This document shows, in pieces, positions 1 to 9,065 of a stretch of DNA of 64,000 nt; positions within the stretch are counted from its first letter, which is position 1; each line of letters starts with the position of its first letter. Source of the stretch: Rhizobium album (GTDB lineage Bacteria; Pseudomonadota; Alphaproteobacteria; Rhizobiales; Rhizobiaceae); the NCBI RefSeq assembly GCF_003122325.1, contig NZ_QFBC01000007.1, positions 62,001 through 126,000 of the forward strand, given 5' to 3'. The translations under genes and the position numbers were made by a program. A model generated the notes under the pieces. It searched no databases. It was not told the DNA's origin and worked only from the letters and a program-made list of their open reading frames with translations.

Positions 1-223
1 TTGTTCGGTCGTGGAAGCGATTGCGCTCTGCGAGCAGATCACCGGCCGGCCGCTGAAAGCCTCCTACGAGGCTGAAAACCGGATCGGCGATCATATCTGG
101 TGGATCAGCGACATCTCGGCTTTCTGCCGTGACTATCCCGATTTTCATTCCGATTACGACCTGGCCGCCATGCTGCGGGACATCTACGAGACCGGCCTGC
201 CGCGCTGGACGAGGCAGGCATGA
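1..223 (+). CDS. NAD-dependent epimerase/dehydratase, C-terminal fragment
   Basis: This is the 3' end of a gene that enters from the left edge; the reading frame is open back to base 2, so the true start lies outside the window. About 73 residues remain. The stretch [13 protein letters not shown] followed by a tyrosine/aspartate-rich tail resembles the C-terminus of extended SDR sugar-nucleotide epimerases of the CDP-paratose 2-epimerase type, which interconvert nucleotide sugars for surface polysaccharides. The NAD-binding Rossmann region and catalytic YxxxK are not visible, so the assignment rests on the C-terminal motif and on the glycosyltransferase genes that follow. Its stop overlaps the next start (ATGA), indicating translational coupling. 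Confidence 0.6.
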   Translation, partial: CSVVEAIALCEQITGRPLKASYEAENRIGDHIWWISDISAFCRDYPDFHSDYDLAAMLRDIYETGLPRWTRQA

Positions 224-1026
224 TCGATCGCGGCAGGAAAAGCATTCTCGGCATCGGGATCAGCGTCATCGATTATGAGGGCGTGGTCACCGCCGTGATC
301 GATGCGGCGCGGCGCCGCAGGCCACTCGGCGTTTCGGCGCTTGCCGTGCACGGCGTCATGACCGGCGCCCTCGATCCGGAGCAGAAATACCGGCTGAACG
401 CCCTCGACATCCTCACGCCCGACGGCCAACCGGTGCGCTGGGCCCTGCGCCTGCTGCACGGGCACCGATTGCCGGATCGCGTTTACGGCCCGGAACTGGC
501 GGCGCGCCTGTGCGCCGCTGCCGAACGGGAGGGACTGTCGGTCTACCTCTACGGCAGCCGGCAGTCGGTTGTGGATGCCTGGGCAGCGAATCTGCGGCGG
601 GTACATCCCGACCTGCGCATCGCCGGCATCGCGCCGTCGAAATTCCGCGCGCTGACGGCGGAGGAAAACATCCGCATGGTGGAGCGGATCAGGGCATCGG
701 GCGCCGATATGATTCTTGTCGGCCTCGGCTGTCCACGGCAGGAGGTCTATGTCTTCGAAAACCGGCAAGCGCTTGCCATGCCCTTGATCGCTGTCGGTGC
801 CGCCTTCGATTTCCACGCCGGCCTGCTGCCGCAGGCGCCGAAATGGATGCAGGATCGCGGCCTGGAATGGGTCTTCCGGCTGTGGCAGGAGCCACGACGC
901 CTGTGGCGGCGCTATCTTTATCTCAATCCACTCTATCTGTGGTTCGTGGCGCGACAGGGACTGGGCCTCGACAAGGCACGGCATGGAAACGCCAGGCAAC
1001 CGGCTGCCGCGAAACGGTTCGGCTAG
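220..1026 (+). CDS. WecG/TagA/CpsF family glycosyltransferase
   Basis: A 268-residue protein of the family that adds N-acetylmannosamine or its uronic acid to lipid-linked sugar (WecG/TagA). The family pattern is complete: VHGVMTG near residues 43-49, the LTPDG segment with the putative catalytic Asp at about 68, and GLGCPRQE at about 168-175. The C-terminal half is rich in Trp and Arg ([18 protein letters not shown]), as is usual for the membrane-associating appendage. It probably acts at the inner face of the cytoplasmic membrane on an undecaprenyl-linked intermediate. It overlaps the epimerase by 4 bp and is followed 12 bp later by a GT2 gene, so it sits in a polysaccharide operon. The exact sugar is unknown. 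Confidence 0.85.
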   Translation: MIDRGRKSILGIGISVIDYEGVVTAVIDAARRRRPLGVSALAVHGVMTGALDPEQKYRLNALDILTPDGQPVRWALRLLHGHRLPDRVYGPELAARLCAAAEREGLSVYLYGSRQSVVDAWAANLRRVHPDLRIAGIAPSKFRALTAEENIRMVERIRASGADMILVGLGCPRQEVYVFENRQALAMPLIAVGAAFDFHAGLLPQAPKWMQDRGLEWVFRLWQEPRRLWRRYLYLNPLYLWFVARQGLGLDKARHGNARQPAAAKRFG

Positions 1027-1038
1027 GCGGTGGCAGCG

Positions 1039-1950
1039 ATGCGGCAACAGACCGGCGGTTTTTCCGTCATCATTCCCTGGCACCGCGGTTTCGACCGGCT
1101 GCGCCGCGCCGTCCTCAGTGTCGAGCGGCAAAACCATGCGGCATCCGAAATCATCATCATCTGCAATGGTCCCGCTTTCGCTGAAACGGATCGGGTTCGA
1201 AGACAATTCCGCGGCGACAAGGTGAAGGTCATCGGCCTGCCGGAAGCCAATGCCAATGCGGCCCGCAATGCCGGTATCCACGCGGCGACGGCCCGATATT
1301 GCGCTCTCCTCGATTGCGACGACGAATATCTGCCGGCAATGCTGGAGCAGGCCGCTGCCCATCTTGCGCGGTTTCCGCAGAGCATCGTTTCGATAGCCGG
1401 CCTTCGCCAGCGGGCCTCCGGCGCCCGTTGGGTTTTCCCACGACGGGCCATGAAAGCAGAGGAGGATGTTGCCTCCTTCTTCATGACCGACGGCAATTTC
1501 CTGCTCACTTCATCGCTGGCTATGCAAACCAGAACGGCCGCCGAATTGTTGTTCGACCCGGACATCGAAAAATTCCAGGATCTCGATTTCCTGATGCGGG
1601 CGGAGAAGCAGGGATATCGGATCGATGTCCTGCTGCAGCCGGGATACATCTATCACGACGAGGAGAAGGAAGGCCGTCTATCACATGATATCGATTTTTC
1701 CCGCCATGCGGCCTGGGCCGATCGAAACGTCCTTCTGACGCCGAAGGCGCGCGCCGCCTTTCTGGCCCGCGCCGTTGCCCAGCATGACCTGCCGGCCAAC
1801 CTGTGCCGGAACCTGCTGTTGATGTGGCGGGGATACCGGATCGGGCACATTCCGTTGGTGCAAAGCATGGCCATGACCGCAAGGCACCTGCTGCCGCATC
1901 GGCTCAGGACGCCGCTCTTCGAGCTTTTTCTCGCCCACCTGCGGAGATGA
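1039..1950 (+). CDS. GT2 family glycosyltransferase
   Basis: An inverting GT-A glycosyltransferase of about 303 residues. The N-terminus FSVIIPWHRGF is the usual nucleotide-binding start, NAARNAGI follows at about residue 75, and LDCDDEYLP (about 90-98) supplies the metal-binding DxD-like acidic cluster. FQDLDFLMRAEKQGY, about 85 residues further on, matches the conserved acceptor-side ED-like region. There are no membrane segments, so it is probably a cytosolic enzyme acting on lipid-linked saccharide. The ATG at 1039 was preferred because a GGCGGTGG stretch lies just upstream; an in-frame GTG at 1030 is the alternative. It is co-oriented with its neighbours in the polysaccharide cluster. 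Substrate not predictable. Confidence 0.85.
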   Translation: MRQQTGGFSVIIPWHRGFDRLRRAVLSVERQNHAASEIIIICNGPAFAETDRVRRQFRGDKVKVIGLPEANANAARNAGIHAATARYCALLDCDDEYLPAMLEQAAAHLARFPQSIVSIAGLRQRASGARWVFPRRAMKAEEDVASFFMTDGNFLLTSSLAMQTRTAAELLFDPDIEKFQDLDFLMRAEKQGYRIDVLLQPGYIYHDEEKEGRLSHDIDFSRHAAWADRNVLLTPKARAAFLARAVAQHDLPANLCRNLLLMWRGYRIGHIPLVQSMAMTARHLLPHRLRTPLFELFLAHLRR

Positions 1951-2067
1951 GATGGAACCGCGAAAGGATTTTGGCTTTACTGGTCCATGGTTCTGCAGCG
2001 GTGCAGGCCTCCTTCCCGGCCATCGGGACCTGCCGGCGAGACGGCCGGAAACCCGCGATGCATCGCC

Positions 2068-3324
2068 ATGAATGCATCGCGACTTTTCGAAACCGCCGTC
2101 GTCCTGGCCCTGATCGTCTCGACCGGCACCTTCGCACCGAGCCAGCAGACGCCGGCCGGCATGGCGACCGAAAGCGGTTTCCTCAACCAGTCGCTGCTGT
2201 TGTCCACCTTTGCAGCGGTCATCGGGCTCGGCCTGCTCGGGCGAGGGATCGCCTTTCGCGGCACGCTGTCGGAATGGCTGGTCGGCCTCATTCTCTTCTG
2301 GTCCGCACTTTCGGTTTTCTGGTCGGTTCGCCCGGAGGCAACGGCGGTGCGAAGCTTTGCATTGATGCTGACGGTGCTCGTCGCCGCCTTCGCCGTCCAG
2401 AATGTCGGCCGGCGCGGTTTCATCACCCTTGCCGGCCGCGCCATACTGATCGTGCTGGCGATCAATATCCTCGTGGTCTTTTTCCTGCCGCAGGTCGGCA
2501 TTGCCGGCTTTCCGACAGAAGGCGCCTGGCGTGGCCTCTTCACCCAGAAGAACGTGCTCGGCCGCATCGCCCTGATCGGCCTCCTCATCGGCCTCTTCCG
2601 CGGATTTTCGCCGATCCGCCGCGAGCGGGTGGAAGGCGTAATGCTCCTGTCCTTGTCCGCCGCCGCTGTCATCGGAACCCGTTCGGCAACGGCCGTCATC
2701 GTCGTCATCCTCGCACTCGGACTTCTGGCACTGATCCTGATGTTGCGGTACGCCCGCATCGGCATCGGCGTCGCAACACTTGTCGTCTGCCTCAGCAGCA
2801 TGCTCGCCGCCTCCGTTGCGCTGTTCTCCTTCGACGGCATGGCGATGGCTATCGGCAGAAGCACGACATTGTCGGGCCGGTTGCCGCTTTGGGACGAATT
2901 GCTGCGGATCGGCGGGGAAACACCCCTGCTCGGCAGGGGATACGGCGCCTTCTGGTCCTCGGGACACGAGAAGGTCCTCTCGCTCTGGAGCCGGCTGGGC
3001 TGGATGCCGGTGCAGGCGCATAACGGCTACATCGAAATTTTCCTGCAGCTCGGTGCCGTCGGGCTTCTCCTGGTCATGATGCTGCTCGCCGGTCTGGCCT
3101 GCTCGTCGTTTTTCCGCTTCATGCACGATGGCGACAGCAGCCGGCTGCTCGCCTTCATCCTTTCGGTGACGATTGCCGTACTGTCGCTGACCGAAGCGGT
3201 GCTGCTGGTGCAGAACAACATTTTCACCATCCTCTTCATCGCCTTGCTGCCCGGCATGCCCGCCGTTGCCGACAAACGCCTGCCGCTGCAGGAGGAAACG
3301 CTTGAAGATCCTGTTCCTGTATAA
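2068..3324 (+). CDS. O-antigen ligase/polymerase-like membrane protein (Wzy_C type)
   Basis: A very hydrophobic protein of about 418 residues with roughly ten membrane segments. Two hallmarks of the Wzy/WaaL family are present: GLFTQKNVLGRI in the middle, and LLGRGYGAFW with AHNGYIEIFLQLG in the large periplasmic loop region. Such proteins polymerise or transfer undecaprenyl-linked glycans in the periplasm. An upstream in-frame ATG at 1987 would add 27 hydrophilic residues (RCRPPSRPSGPAG...) that look unlike a membrane-protein N-terminus, so the ATG at 2068 was chosen; neither has a strong ribosome site. The 3' end overlaps the following GT4 gene by 23 bp. Confidence 0.8.
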   Translation: MNASRLFETAVVLALIVSTGTFAPSQQTPAGMATESGFLNQSLLLSTFAAVIGLGLLGRGIAFRGTLSEWLVGLILFWSALSVFWSVRPEATAVRSFALMLTVLVAAFAVQNVGRRGFITLAGRAILIVLAINILVVFFLPQVGIAGFPTEGAWRGLFTQKNVLGRIALIGLLIGLFRGFSPIRRERVEGVMLLSLSAAAVIGTRSATAVIVVILALGLLALILMLRYARIGIGVATLVVCLSSMLAASVALFSFDGMAMAIGRSTTLSGRLPLWDELLRIGGETPLLGRGYGAFWSSGHEKVLSLWSRLGWMPVQAHNGYIEIFLQLGAVGLLLVMMLLAGLACSSFFRFMHDGDSSRLLAFILSVTIAVLSLTEAVLLVQNNIFTILFIALLPGMPAVADKRLPLQEETLEDPVPV

Positions 3325-4471
3325 AAACCTGGCGCTCGGCGGCGTGCAGGCCCGCATCGCGCTGCTGTCCCAAGCCCTGGCGGCGCGTGGGCACGACGTT
3401 TTCGTCGCCACCTACGGCAAGCCGCAACCGGTAGCCTGCCCGCTCGATGCCGGTGTCACGCACCTGGATCCGGGCGGGAGAAGCCTCCCCCGGCGCCTGT
3501 GGCGGCTTCACGGGTATCTCGGGCGGCTCAAGCCGGATGTCGTCATCTCGGCGACGCCGCATGGCAACCTTCTGTCGCTCGGCCTGAAATTGCTCGGCCG
3601 ACACCGGTTTTTCACCATCCTTTCGGAAGAGAGCGATCCGGTCGAGGAGGCCCGACATGCACACGGCATTCACAAGCTGCCGTTCCTTCTCACCTCTCAG
3701 CTTTATCCCCTGGCAGACCGGATCGTGGCTGTCTCGCAAGGCGTCCGCGACCAGCTTTGCAAACAGTCCGGGATGGCGCCGGAGCGGATTTCCGTGATCT
3801 ACAATCCGATATACCGAAGCGATATCGAGATGCTTGCCGGCGAGGCGGTTTCCCACCGCTGGTTCGGCGGGAATTTCAAGGTGTTTCTCGCCGCCGGGCG
3901 TTTCGTCGAGCAAAAGAATTTAGCGCTTCTGCTCGACAGTTTTGCCCGCCTCCACACGCAGATGCCGCAGGCGCGGTTGATCCTGATCGGCGACGGGCCG
4001 CTTCGCCCGCGGCTGGAACGGCAGGTCCTGGCCCTCGGCATCGGCGGCGTCATCGACATGCCGGGTTTTCAGAAAAACCCCTTTGCCTGGTTCGCCAAGG
4101 CGGATGGCCTTGTGCTCAGCTCGCTCTGGGAGGGCTTTGGCAATGTGCTGGTCGAGGCGATGGCCTGCGGCTGTCCCGTCGTCTCCACGGACTGCCCCCA
4201 TGGTCCGGCGGAGATCCTGATGGACGGAAAATACGGCCGCCTTGCCGCGAACGGCGATGCGCAACGCCTGTCCGTGGCGATGCTGGACACGCTGCGCGAT
4301 CCCGCCGGGCGCGAAATGTTGCGGCAACGCGCCCAGGCCTTCGACGTCGAGACGGCGGCACAAGCCTATGCTGCATTGCTGCCGAAGATGGAGACGGAGC
4401 CGGCCACCCGTAGCTCTATCGGGCATAATAGGCCAGGTCGCCGCGGCTGCCCATCCGCTGCCGCCGATTGA
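3302..4471 (+). CDS. GT4 family glycosyltransferase
   Basis: A retaining GT-B glycosyltransferase of about 389 residues. It begins MKILFLYKNLALGGVQ with the GGxQ donor-side turn. It carries the C-terminal donor domain with AAGRFVEQKN, LILIGDGPLRPRLER and the E-x7-E motif in EGFGNVLVEAMACG. The start was set at the TTG at 3302 because GGAGGAAA (3291-3298) lies at ideal spacing and the family N-terminus begins there; the earlier ATG would add an Arg-rich stub. It overlaps the upstream polymerase by 23 bp. Its last 56 bp run into the oppositely oriented co-polymerase gene, so the two 3' ends are antisense to each other. Confidence 0.85.
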   Translation: MKILFLYKNLALGGVQARIALLSQALAARGHDVFVATYGKPQPVACPLDAGVTHLDPGGRSLPRRLWRLHGYLGRLKPDVVISATPHGNLLSLGLKLLGRHRFFTILSEESDPVEEARHAHGIHKLPFLLTSQLYPLADRIVAVSQGVRDQLCKQSGMAPERISVIYNPIYRSDIEMLAGEAVSHRWFGGNFKVFLAAGRFVEQKNLALLLDSFARLHTQMPQARLILIGDGPLRPRLERQVLALGIGGVIDMPGFQKNPFAWFAKADGLVLSSLWEGFGNVLVEAMACGCPVVSTDCPHGPAEILMDGKYGRLAANGDAQRLSVAMLDTLRDPAGREMLRQRAQAFDVETAAQAYAALLPKMETEPATRSSIGHNRPGRRGCPSAAAD

Positions 4472-6536
4472 GCACGGAGACCACGCCCGCCCCTGCCGGA
4501 GCATTTTTGCGCAGCATCGCCAGGCCACGCTTGGCAATGGTTTGCGGCGTGCTCGCCCACTTGATCACGAACACCACGACATCGGCATGGCGCGAAAGGC
4601 AGAGCGCATCGACAACCGGTTCGACCGGCGGCGTATCGAGGACGATGCAATCGAAATGTTGCCGCGCCAGCGCCAGCAGCCGCACCATCTTGTCGCTCGT
4701 CACCAGGCTGTCGGTGGGAATGTCGCTGCGCCGGCCGCCGAGCAAGACATGCAGACCCGACAACGGGTCACTGACCGCAAATTCCGAAGGGGTGACGGCC
4801 TGACGGTCGAGGCGCAGATAATCGAGAAAATCCTGGCGCGGTTCCCCGACATGCAGGTGTTTGCAGATGCTGGGCTTTCTAAGGTCGCAATCGATCAGCA
4901 AGGTCTTCTGCCCCGCAAGCGCGCAGGCCCGCCCAAGCGACAGCGCCACCGTCGATTTTCCCTCCCCCGCAAGCGCCGAGGTAACGAGCACGACCGCTCC
5001 GTTCCGGCCTGCGGGCTTCATGATCGCTGCGCCGCGCTCGGGCTCGATGTTCAGCCGCAGGCGCCGGATCGCCTCGCTGAACCGCGACAGCGGCGCAGCC
5101 ACCATCAGGTCGGCAACACTCGGCTCCTCCCCGGCCTTTGCCGTCTTCCTTTCGGAAAGATCCTGGTGCGGCAGGACCGCGGTCAACGGCACCTTCAGCA
5201 CCGCCTCGACCTGGTTTTCACTGGTAAAACCGCCGACGAAATATTCGCGCAATACCGCTGCGCCGATGGCAACCAGAAACGAGCAGGCCAGCGTCAGCCC
5301 AAGGCTCAGTGATGTGTCGGGGAAAACCGGGATGGTCGGCACAAGCGCCGCGGAGACGATGCGGCTGTCCGGCATCTGCAGGTCGGATTGTACGTCGAGT
5401 TCGCGCAGCTTCGCCAGGAGATTCTGGTATTGCGCCTGAACGATTTCTGCGGATTGCTGCATGCCGTAGAGTTCCGCAAGGCTTTCGGGCGGCAGATCGC
5501 TTTGCAGCGCATTCCGGCGAAGCTGCTGCCGCAGCGACCGGGCATGATCATCGAAATCGGCGACACGCTTCTTCAGGCCGCCGATTTCCGCTGCCGAATT
5601 GTCGCGCAGCATTGCGTCTAGGCCGGCCAGATCGTTGACCAGCCTGGCACGCGCCGGCGCATTCTCGGAGAGGCCGGCGACCTTCTGGGCGAGGCTTTCA
5701 CGCTGCTTGTGCAGTTGCAGCAGGGCCGGCGTGCCGAGTTCGGCAACAAGGGCCGCCATATCCCCGGATGCGGCCAGCGTCGTCAGCGCGGCAAGGCGCT
5801 GCGACTGTCGCAACTGCTCCGTCCTGGCCTTTTCGAGGTCCTCCCGCAGGCGGGACAATTCCGGCTTGTCGGCCGCTTCCATGCGGTTGAAATAAACGTC
5901 GAACCGGCGTTCATTTTCGATCATGACGGCATTGAGGGCGGCGACGCGGCCATCGATCGTATCCCGTGCCGCGACGGTGGCCGCCACCTTTGCCGCGATC
6001 TGCCGGCGAATATAGGCTTCCGCCATGGCATTGGCGAGCGCCGCCGCCTTCTGCGGGTCCCGCGAGGTAACGCCAATCGAGATCAGATAGGTCAGGCCGT
6101 TGCGGCTGATGCTGACGGCCGAGCGCAAGCTGTCGACCGCCGCACTCAGCGTCTCCTCGGCCGTCGAAGGTGGCCGCGACAGGTGCAGGAGAGCAAGCAG
6201 GCGGTCTTTCCAACCCGTGCCGCGCCCGAATTCGTCGTCGGCAATCAGGCTGTGGTCGCGGATCACGTCGATCAGCACCTGATCGGAGCGGAGGATGCCG
6301 ACCTCGCTTTCGACCCGTGCATTGTCCGCGCCGGAATTGCCATTTCCACGCTCCCGCGCCAGCAGATCCTTGCTCGTCGTATCGACCATCAGCAGCGCCG
6401 TCGCACTGTAGCGTGGCGTCAAAGTGTAGATGATACAGAGACTTACCGCCAGAATGATCGCCGCCGTGGTGAGGATCAGCTTCACCTGGCGTTGCAGCAG
6501 GCCGGTTATGCTCCTGAGATCGATTTCCGCGTCCAT
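4416..6536 (-). CDS. Wzz/ExoP-type polysaccharide co-polymerase fused to BY-kinase
   Basis: A 706-residue inner-membrane chain-length regulator and tyrosine autokinase. Visible parts in order are: a Wzz domain with TM1 at about 18-39; a long periplasmic, coiled-coil-prone region (about 180-380); a proline motif (TIPVFPDTS) leading into TM2 at about 408-430; and a cytoplasmic P-loop domain with Walker A LAGEGKST (about 522-529), Walker A' LLIDCD (about 546-551) and Walker B CIVLD (about 630-634). The C-terminus ends RGDLAYYAR, so only two adjacent tyrosines remain where many BY-kinases carry a tyrosine cluster. It would govern export and chain length of the polymer made by the convergent genes at 1-4.4 kb. 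Confidence 0.88.
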   Translation of the reverse strand: MDAEIDLRSITGLLQRQVKLILTTAAIILAVSLCIIYTLTPRYSATALLMVDTTSKDLLARERGNGNSGADNARVESEVGILRSDQVLIDVIRDHSLIADDEFGRGTGWKDRLLALLHLSRPPSTAEETLSAAVDSLRSAVSISRNGLTYLISIGVTSRDPQKAAALANAMAEAYIRRQIAAKVAATVAARDTIDGRVAALNAVMIENERRFDVYFNRMEAADKPELSRLREDLEKARTEQLRQSQRLAALTTLAASGDMAALVAELGTPALLQLHKQRESLAQKVAGLSENAPARARLVNDLAGLDAMLRDNSAAEIGGLKKRVADFDDHARSLRQQLRRNALQSDLPPESLAELYGMQQSAEIVQAQYQNLLAKLRELDVQSDLQMPDSRIVSAALVPTIPVFPDTSLSLGLTLACSFLVAIGAAVLREYFVGGFTSENQVEAVLKVPLTAVLPHQDLSERKTAKAGEEPSVADLMVAAPLSRFSEAIRRLRLNIEPERGAAIMKPAGRNGAVVLVTSALAGEGKSTVALSLGRACALAGQKTLLIDCDLRKPSICKHLHVGEPRQDFLDYLRLDRQAVTPSEFAVSDPLSGLHVLLGGRRSDIPTDSLVTSDKMVRLLALARQHFDCIVLDTPPVEPVVDALCLSRHADVVVFVIKWASTPQTIAKRGLAMLRKNAPAGAGVVSVLNRRQRMGSRGDLAYYAR

Positions 6537-6717
6537 GGGGCGAGGCTTCCAATAATGCGTACAATTTTGAAAAACCCATAGTTGTATTGAAACGCATCCT
6601 TAACGAAAAAACAACCATATTCCGGCGGCCTAGAAAAATAACGCCCACCGACCGGCGGGAAGCCAGGCGATTCGTCGGGACAAGAACGGTGGGAGGAGGG
6701 TTGCGCGGTGGCGGGGA
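6537..6717. other. Intergenic region upstream of the co-polymerase gene
   Basis: An AT-richer 181-bp stretch than its surroundings that must hold the promoter of the minus-strand co-polymerase gene. I see runs of T/A around 6575-6645 but no promoter match clear enough to place. Confidence 0.4.
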
Positions 6718-6903
6718 TCAACGCTGTTTCGGTTGTTCCAGTGCGTGCAGGGCGGCGGCGCCCAGCATTTCCGCCTGTTCCTTCGTCGCAAACTGGCCCT
6801 GGACCGGATAGGTGATGCCACGGAATTTCAGCACGAATCCCCAGCGGCCGTTGCGCAGTTGCGCCACCGTTACGGTGGAGGCTGGTTTGTCGCTGGTGGT
6901 CAT
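6718..6903 (-). CDS. Small conserved-looking hypothetical protein
   Basis: A 61-residue soluble protein of unknown function with no cysteine, signal peptide or membrane segment. The central part (GRWGFVLKFRGITYPV) followed by an Ala/Glu-rich helix (KEQAEMLGAAALHALEQ) suggests a small beta-sheet plus helix fold. The ATG at 6903 has a good ribosome site (AGGAGA, 6 bp before) on the minus strand; an upstream ATG at 6960 would add 19 residues without one. It stands alone between the co-polymerase and META/MliC genes. It is supported mainly by coding-like composition and the ribosome site. Confidence 0.55.
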   Translation of the reverse strand: MTTSDKPASTVTVAQLRNGRWGFVLKFRGITYPVQGQFATKEQAEMLGAAALHALEQPKQR

Positions 6904-6975
6904 GCCTGTTCTCCTGCGAATGGTCCCCTGCTGCTCTAGCAGAGTGCCTTCATCTGTCAAAGGTCCCGAATGCGA

Positions 6976-7674
6976 TCACGGTGCGGGAACGCAAGCGATC
7001 CCGTCGGCATCGGTGCCGCGATAAAGATCGTAGAGCATCGCCTCGTTGCCCTTGGCCCACCAGATGTAGCGCCCGCCGGCATATTTCGCCCCCGAGCCCG
7101 AAAGGACATTGGCAGCAACGACAAAATCGTCGCCGATGGTCAGCCGGGCGATGGAGACCGGCCCGGCATTGATGTACTCCGCATCGACGGTCTTGTCGCC
7201 GCAGGTATACCGAACGGTCTGCCGATCGACGCTTTCGGCGCCCGGCACGCGGATCGTCACATCGGCCTCCTGCGTCGGCGGCGTCAGGCGCAGCACGGAC
7301 TCCGTTCCGTTCGACAGAAGGATGCTGCGGCCGTCCGCCTTCCAGATCAGCGCGCCGTTGAGCAGGCCAAGGAACTTGCCTTCCTGCTCCATGGCGGCGG
7401 GAGCGCACATCATCTTGGTCGCTGCCGGCGCACCGAAGGTGATCTTGTCCTGCTCCATCCGGAAAGCGCCGGAATACCGGTTGCAACCGGAAAAGCCCGA
7501 AAAGGTCCGGTCCGGCTTGATCTCGATCATCGCCGGCGGCGTCGGCGCCTTGGTGGCGAAATCGAGGATTTCCACCCGCCACTGACCGGTCAGTTCGAAC
7601 GGAACCGGATCGGCCGCGATGGCGACGCCGGCAAGGAGGGGAAGGGTAGCGATGGAGAGGAGCAGTTTCAGCAT
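6976..7674 (-). CDS. Periplasmic META-domain (HslJ-like) plus MliC-like protein
   Basis: A 232-residue exported protein. A signal peptide of about 20 residues (cleavage near AIA-AD) precedes a META/HslJ domain with the family pattern FSGFSGCNRYSGAF at about 58-71 and a second Cys in KMMCAPAAMEQE. The last 80 residues match MliC, the membrane-bound C-type lysozyme inhibitor family: a VRYTCGDKTV start and the diagnostic SGSGAKYAGGRYIWWAKGNE. MliC proteins bind the lysozyme active site through this SxxGxxY loop. The fusion suggests envelope protection in the periplasm. The start at 7674 has AAGGA upstream; earlier start codons would fuse unrelated sequence. It is divergent from dxr. Confidence 0.8.
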   Translation of the reverse strand: MLKLLLSIATLPLLAGVAIAADPVPFELTGQWRVEILDFATKAPTPPAMIEIKPDRTFSGFSGCNRYSGAFRMEQDKITFGAPAATKMMCAPAAMEQEGKFLGLLNGALIWKADGRSILLSNGTESVLRLTPPTQEADVTIRVPGAESVDRQTVRYTCGDKTVDAEYINAGPVSIARLTIGDDFVVAANVLSGSGAKYAGGRYIWWAKGNEAMLYDLYRGTDADGIACVPAP

Positions 7675-7851
7675 GAAAGAATTCCTTGAGCCTTGACGCA
7701 TCGGCTTCAGGCAAAACGTCGGTCGCTGATAACGGCCGATTGTGATTTGTTGAAGACGGCAGACGCTGGCAAGGCGATATACCATATCTGCTTGTTGTAG
7801 ATGGCGATTCTGTATAGAGCCATGGACAAGGAAAAAAAACGGGAAAACGCC
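7675..7851. other. Divergent intergenic region, META/MliC gene and dxr
   Basis: A 177-bp region holding promoters for both flanking genes. Two in-frame ATG codons for dxr (7801 and 7822) lie here, so the dxr leader is shorter if one of them is used. No clear operator was seen. Confidence 0.35.
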
Positions 7852-9033
7852 ATGACAAGCGGTGCCGGCCGAAAACACCGTCTCTCCATTCTCGGCTCCA
7901 CAGGTTCGATCGGTACCAACACCCTCGATGTCATCCGCCAGCTCGGCGGCCGCGATCGTTTCGATGTCCTGGCGCTGACTGGCAGCAGCAATATAACGCT
8001 GCTGGCCGAACAGGCGATCGCCTGCGGCGCGAAGCTCGCGGTCACCGCCGACGCGGGACAATATGCCGCGCTGAAAGATGCACTGGCGGGCAGCGGCATA
8101 GCCGTCGCCGCCGGCCCCTCCGGGCTTCTGGAAGCAGCCGGAATGGACGCCGAATGGGTGATGGCGGCCATCGTCGGCACGGCCGGCCTGGCGCCGACGC
8201 TTGCGGCGGCACGGCGCGGCGCCGATATCGCGCTCGCCAACAAGGAATGTCTGGTTTCGGCCGGCGCCCTTTTTGTCGAAACGATCGGCAAGGCCGGCGG
8301 CCGTCTCATCCCCGTCGACAGCGAACACAGCGCCATCTTCCAGGTCCTGGAGGAAGACCAGCGCCACGCCGTCGAACGCATCGTGCTGACTGCATCCGGC
8401 GGCCCCTTCCGCACCTGGACACGGGAGCAGATGGCCGACGTCACGGCGGAAAAGGCCCGGGCTCATCCCAACTGGTCGATGGGCCTGAAGATCTCCATCG
8501 GCAGCGCCTCGATGTTCAACAAGGCGCTGGAGATGATCGAGGCAAAACACCTCTTCAATGTCCGGCCGGAGCAGATCGAGGTGATCGTCCATCCGCAATC
8601 GATCATCCATTCGATGGTCGGTTATACCGACGGATCGGTACTTGCCCAGCTTGGCTGCCCGGACATGCGCACCGCCATCGGTTATGCCCTCACTTATCCG
8701 TTGCGATCGACCCTCAACGTCGACCGGCTCGATTTCGCCAAGCTGGCGCGGCTCGATTTCGAGGCCCCGGACGAAGTCCGTTTCCCCGCCCTGCGCCTCG
8801 CCCGGCTGGCGCTGACGCGGGACGGCCTGCAGGGTGCGATCATGAACGCGGCGGAAGAGACCGCCTTCCATGCCTTCGTCGCCGGCCGCATCGGTTTTCT
8901 CGACATGGCCGAGGTGGTCGAGACGGTGATGGACCAGATGGTGGATGTTGCTCCCGCCACGGCGATCGACGACGTGTTTGCCGCCGATGCGGAAGCCCGT
9001 GTCCGTGCCGCCGAGGTCATTACCGCCCGCTGA
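7852..9033 (+). CDS. dxr: 1-deoxy-D-xylulose 5-phosphate reductoisomerase
   Basis: Converts 1-deoxy-D-xylulose 5-phosphate to 2-C-methyl-D-erythritol 4-phosphate with NADPH, the first committed step of the MEP isoprenoid pathway in the cytosol. The 393-residue protein has the NADPH motif GSTGSIG (15-21), the metal/substrate motif VDSEHSAIFQ (155-164), TASGGPFR and the substrate loop NWSMGLKISIGSASMFNK (about 207-224). Length matches the family. The ATG at 7852 places the Rossmann strand directly after a short basic leader; ATGs at 7801 and 7822 are in frame but add an uncharacteristic KEKKRENA stretch. It is monocistronic and convergent with hemA. Confidence 0.93.
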   Translation: MTSGAGRKHRLSILGSTGSIGTNTLDVIRQLGGRDRFDVLALTGSSNITLLAEQAIACGAKLAVTADAGQYAALKDALAGSGIAVAAGPSGLLEAAGMDAEWVMAAIVGTAGLAPTLAAARRGADIALANKECLVSAGALFVETIGKAGGRLIPVDSEHSAIFQVLEEDQRHAVERIVLTASGGPFRTWTREQMADVTAEKARAHPNWSMGLKISIGSASMFNKALEMIEAKHLFNVRPEQIEVIVHPQSIIHSMVGYTDGSVLAQLGCPDMRTAIGYALTYPLRSTLNVDRLDFAKLARLDFEAPDEVRFPALRLARLALTRDGLQGAIMNAAEETAFHAFVAGRIGFLDMAEVVETVMDQMVDVAPATAIDDVFAADAEARVRAAEVITAR

Positions 9034-9065
9034 GCGACTTTCGTTTACCGCAACTTACAAATCAC

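Noticed and set aside
1681-3411. Long open frame on the minus strand opposite the Wzy-like gene
   Set aside because: It is antisense to a clear membrane-protein gene, has a low-complexity, His/Gln/Glu-rich composition and matches no family. It is an effect of GC-rich third positions.
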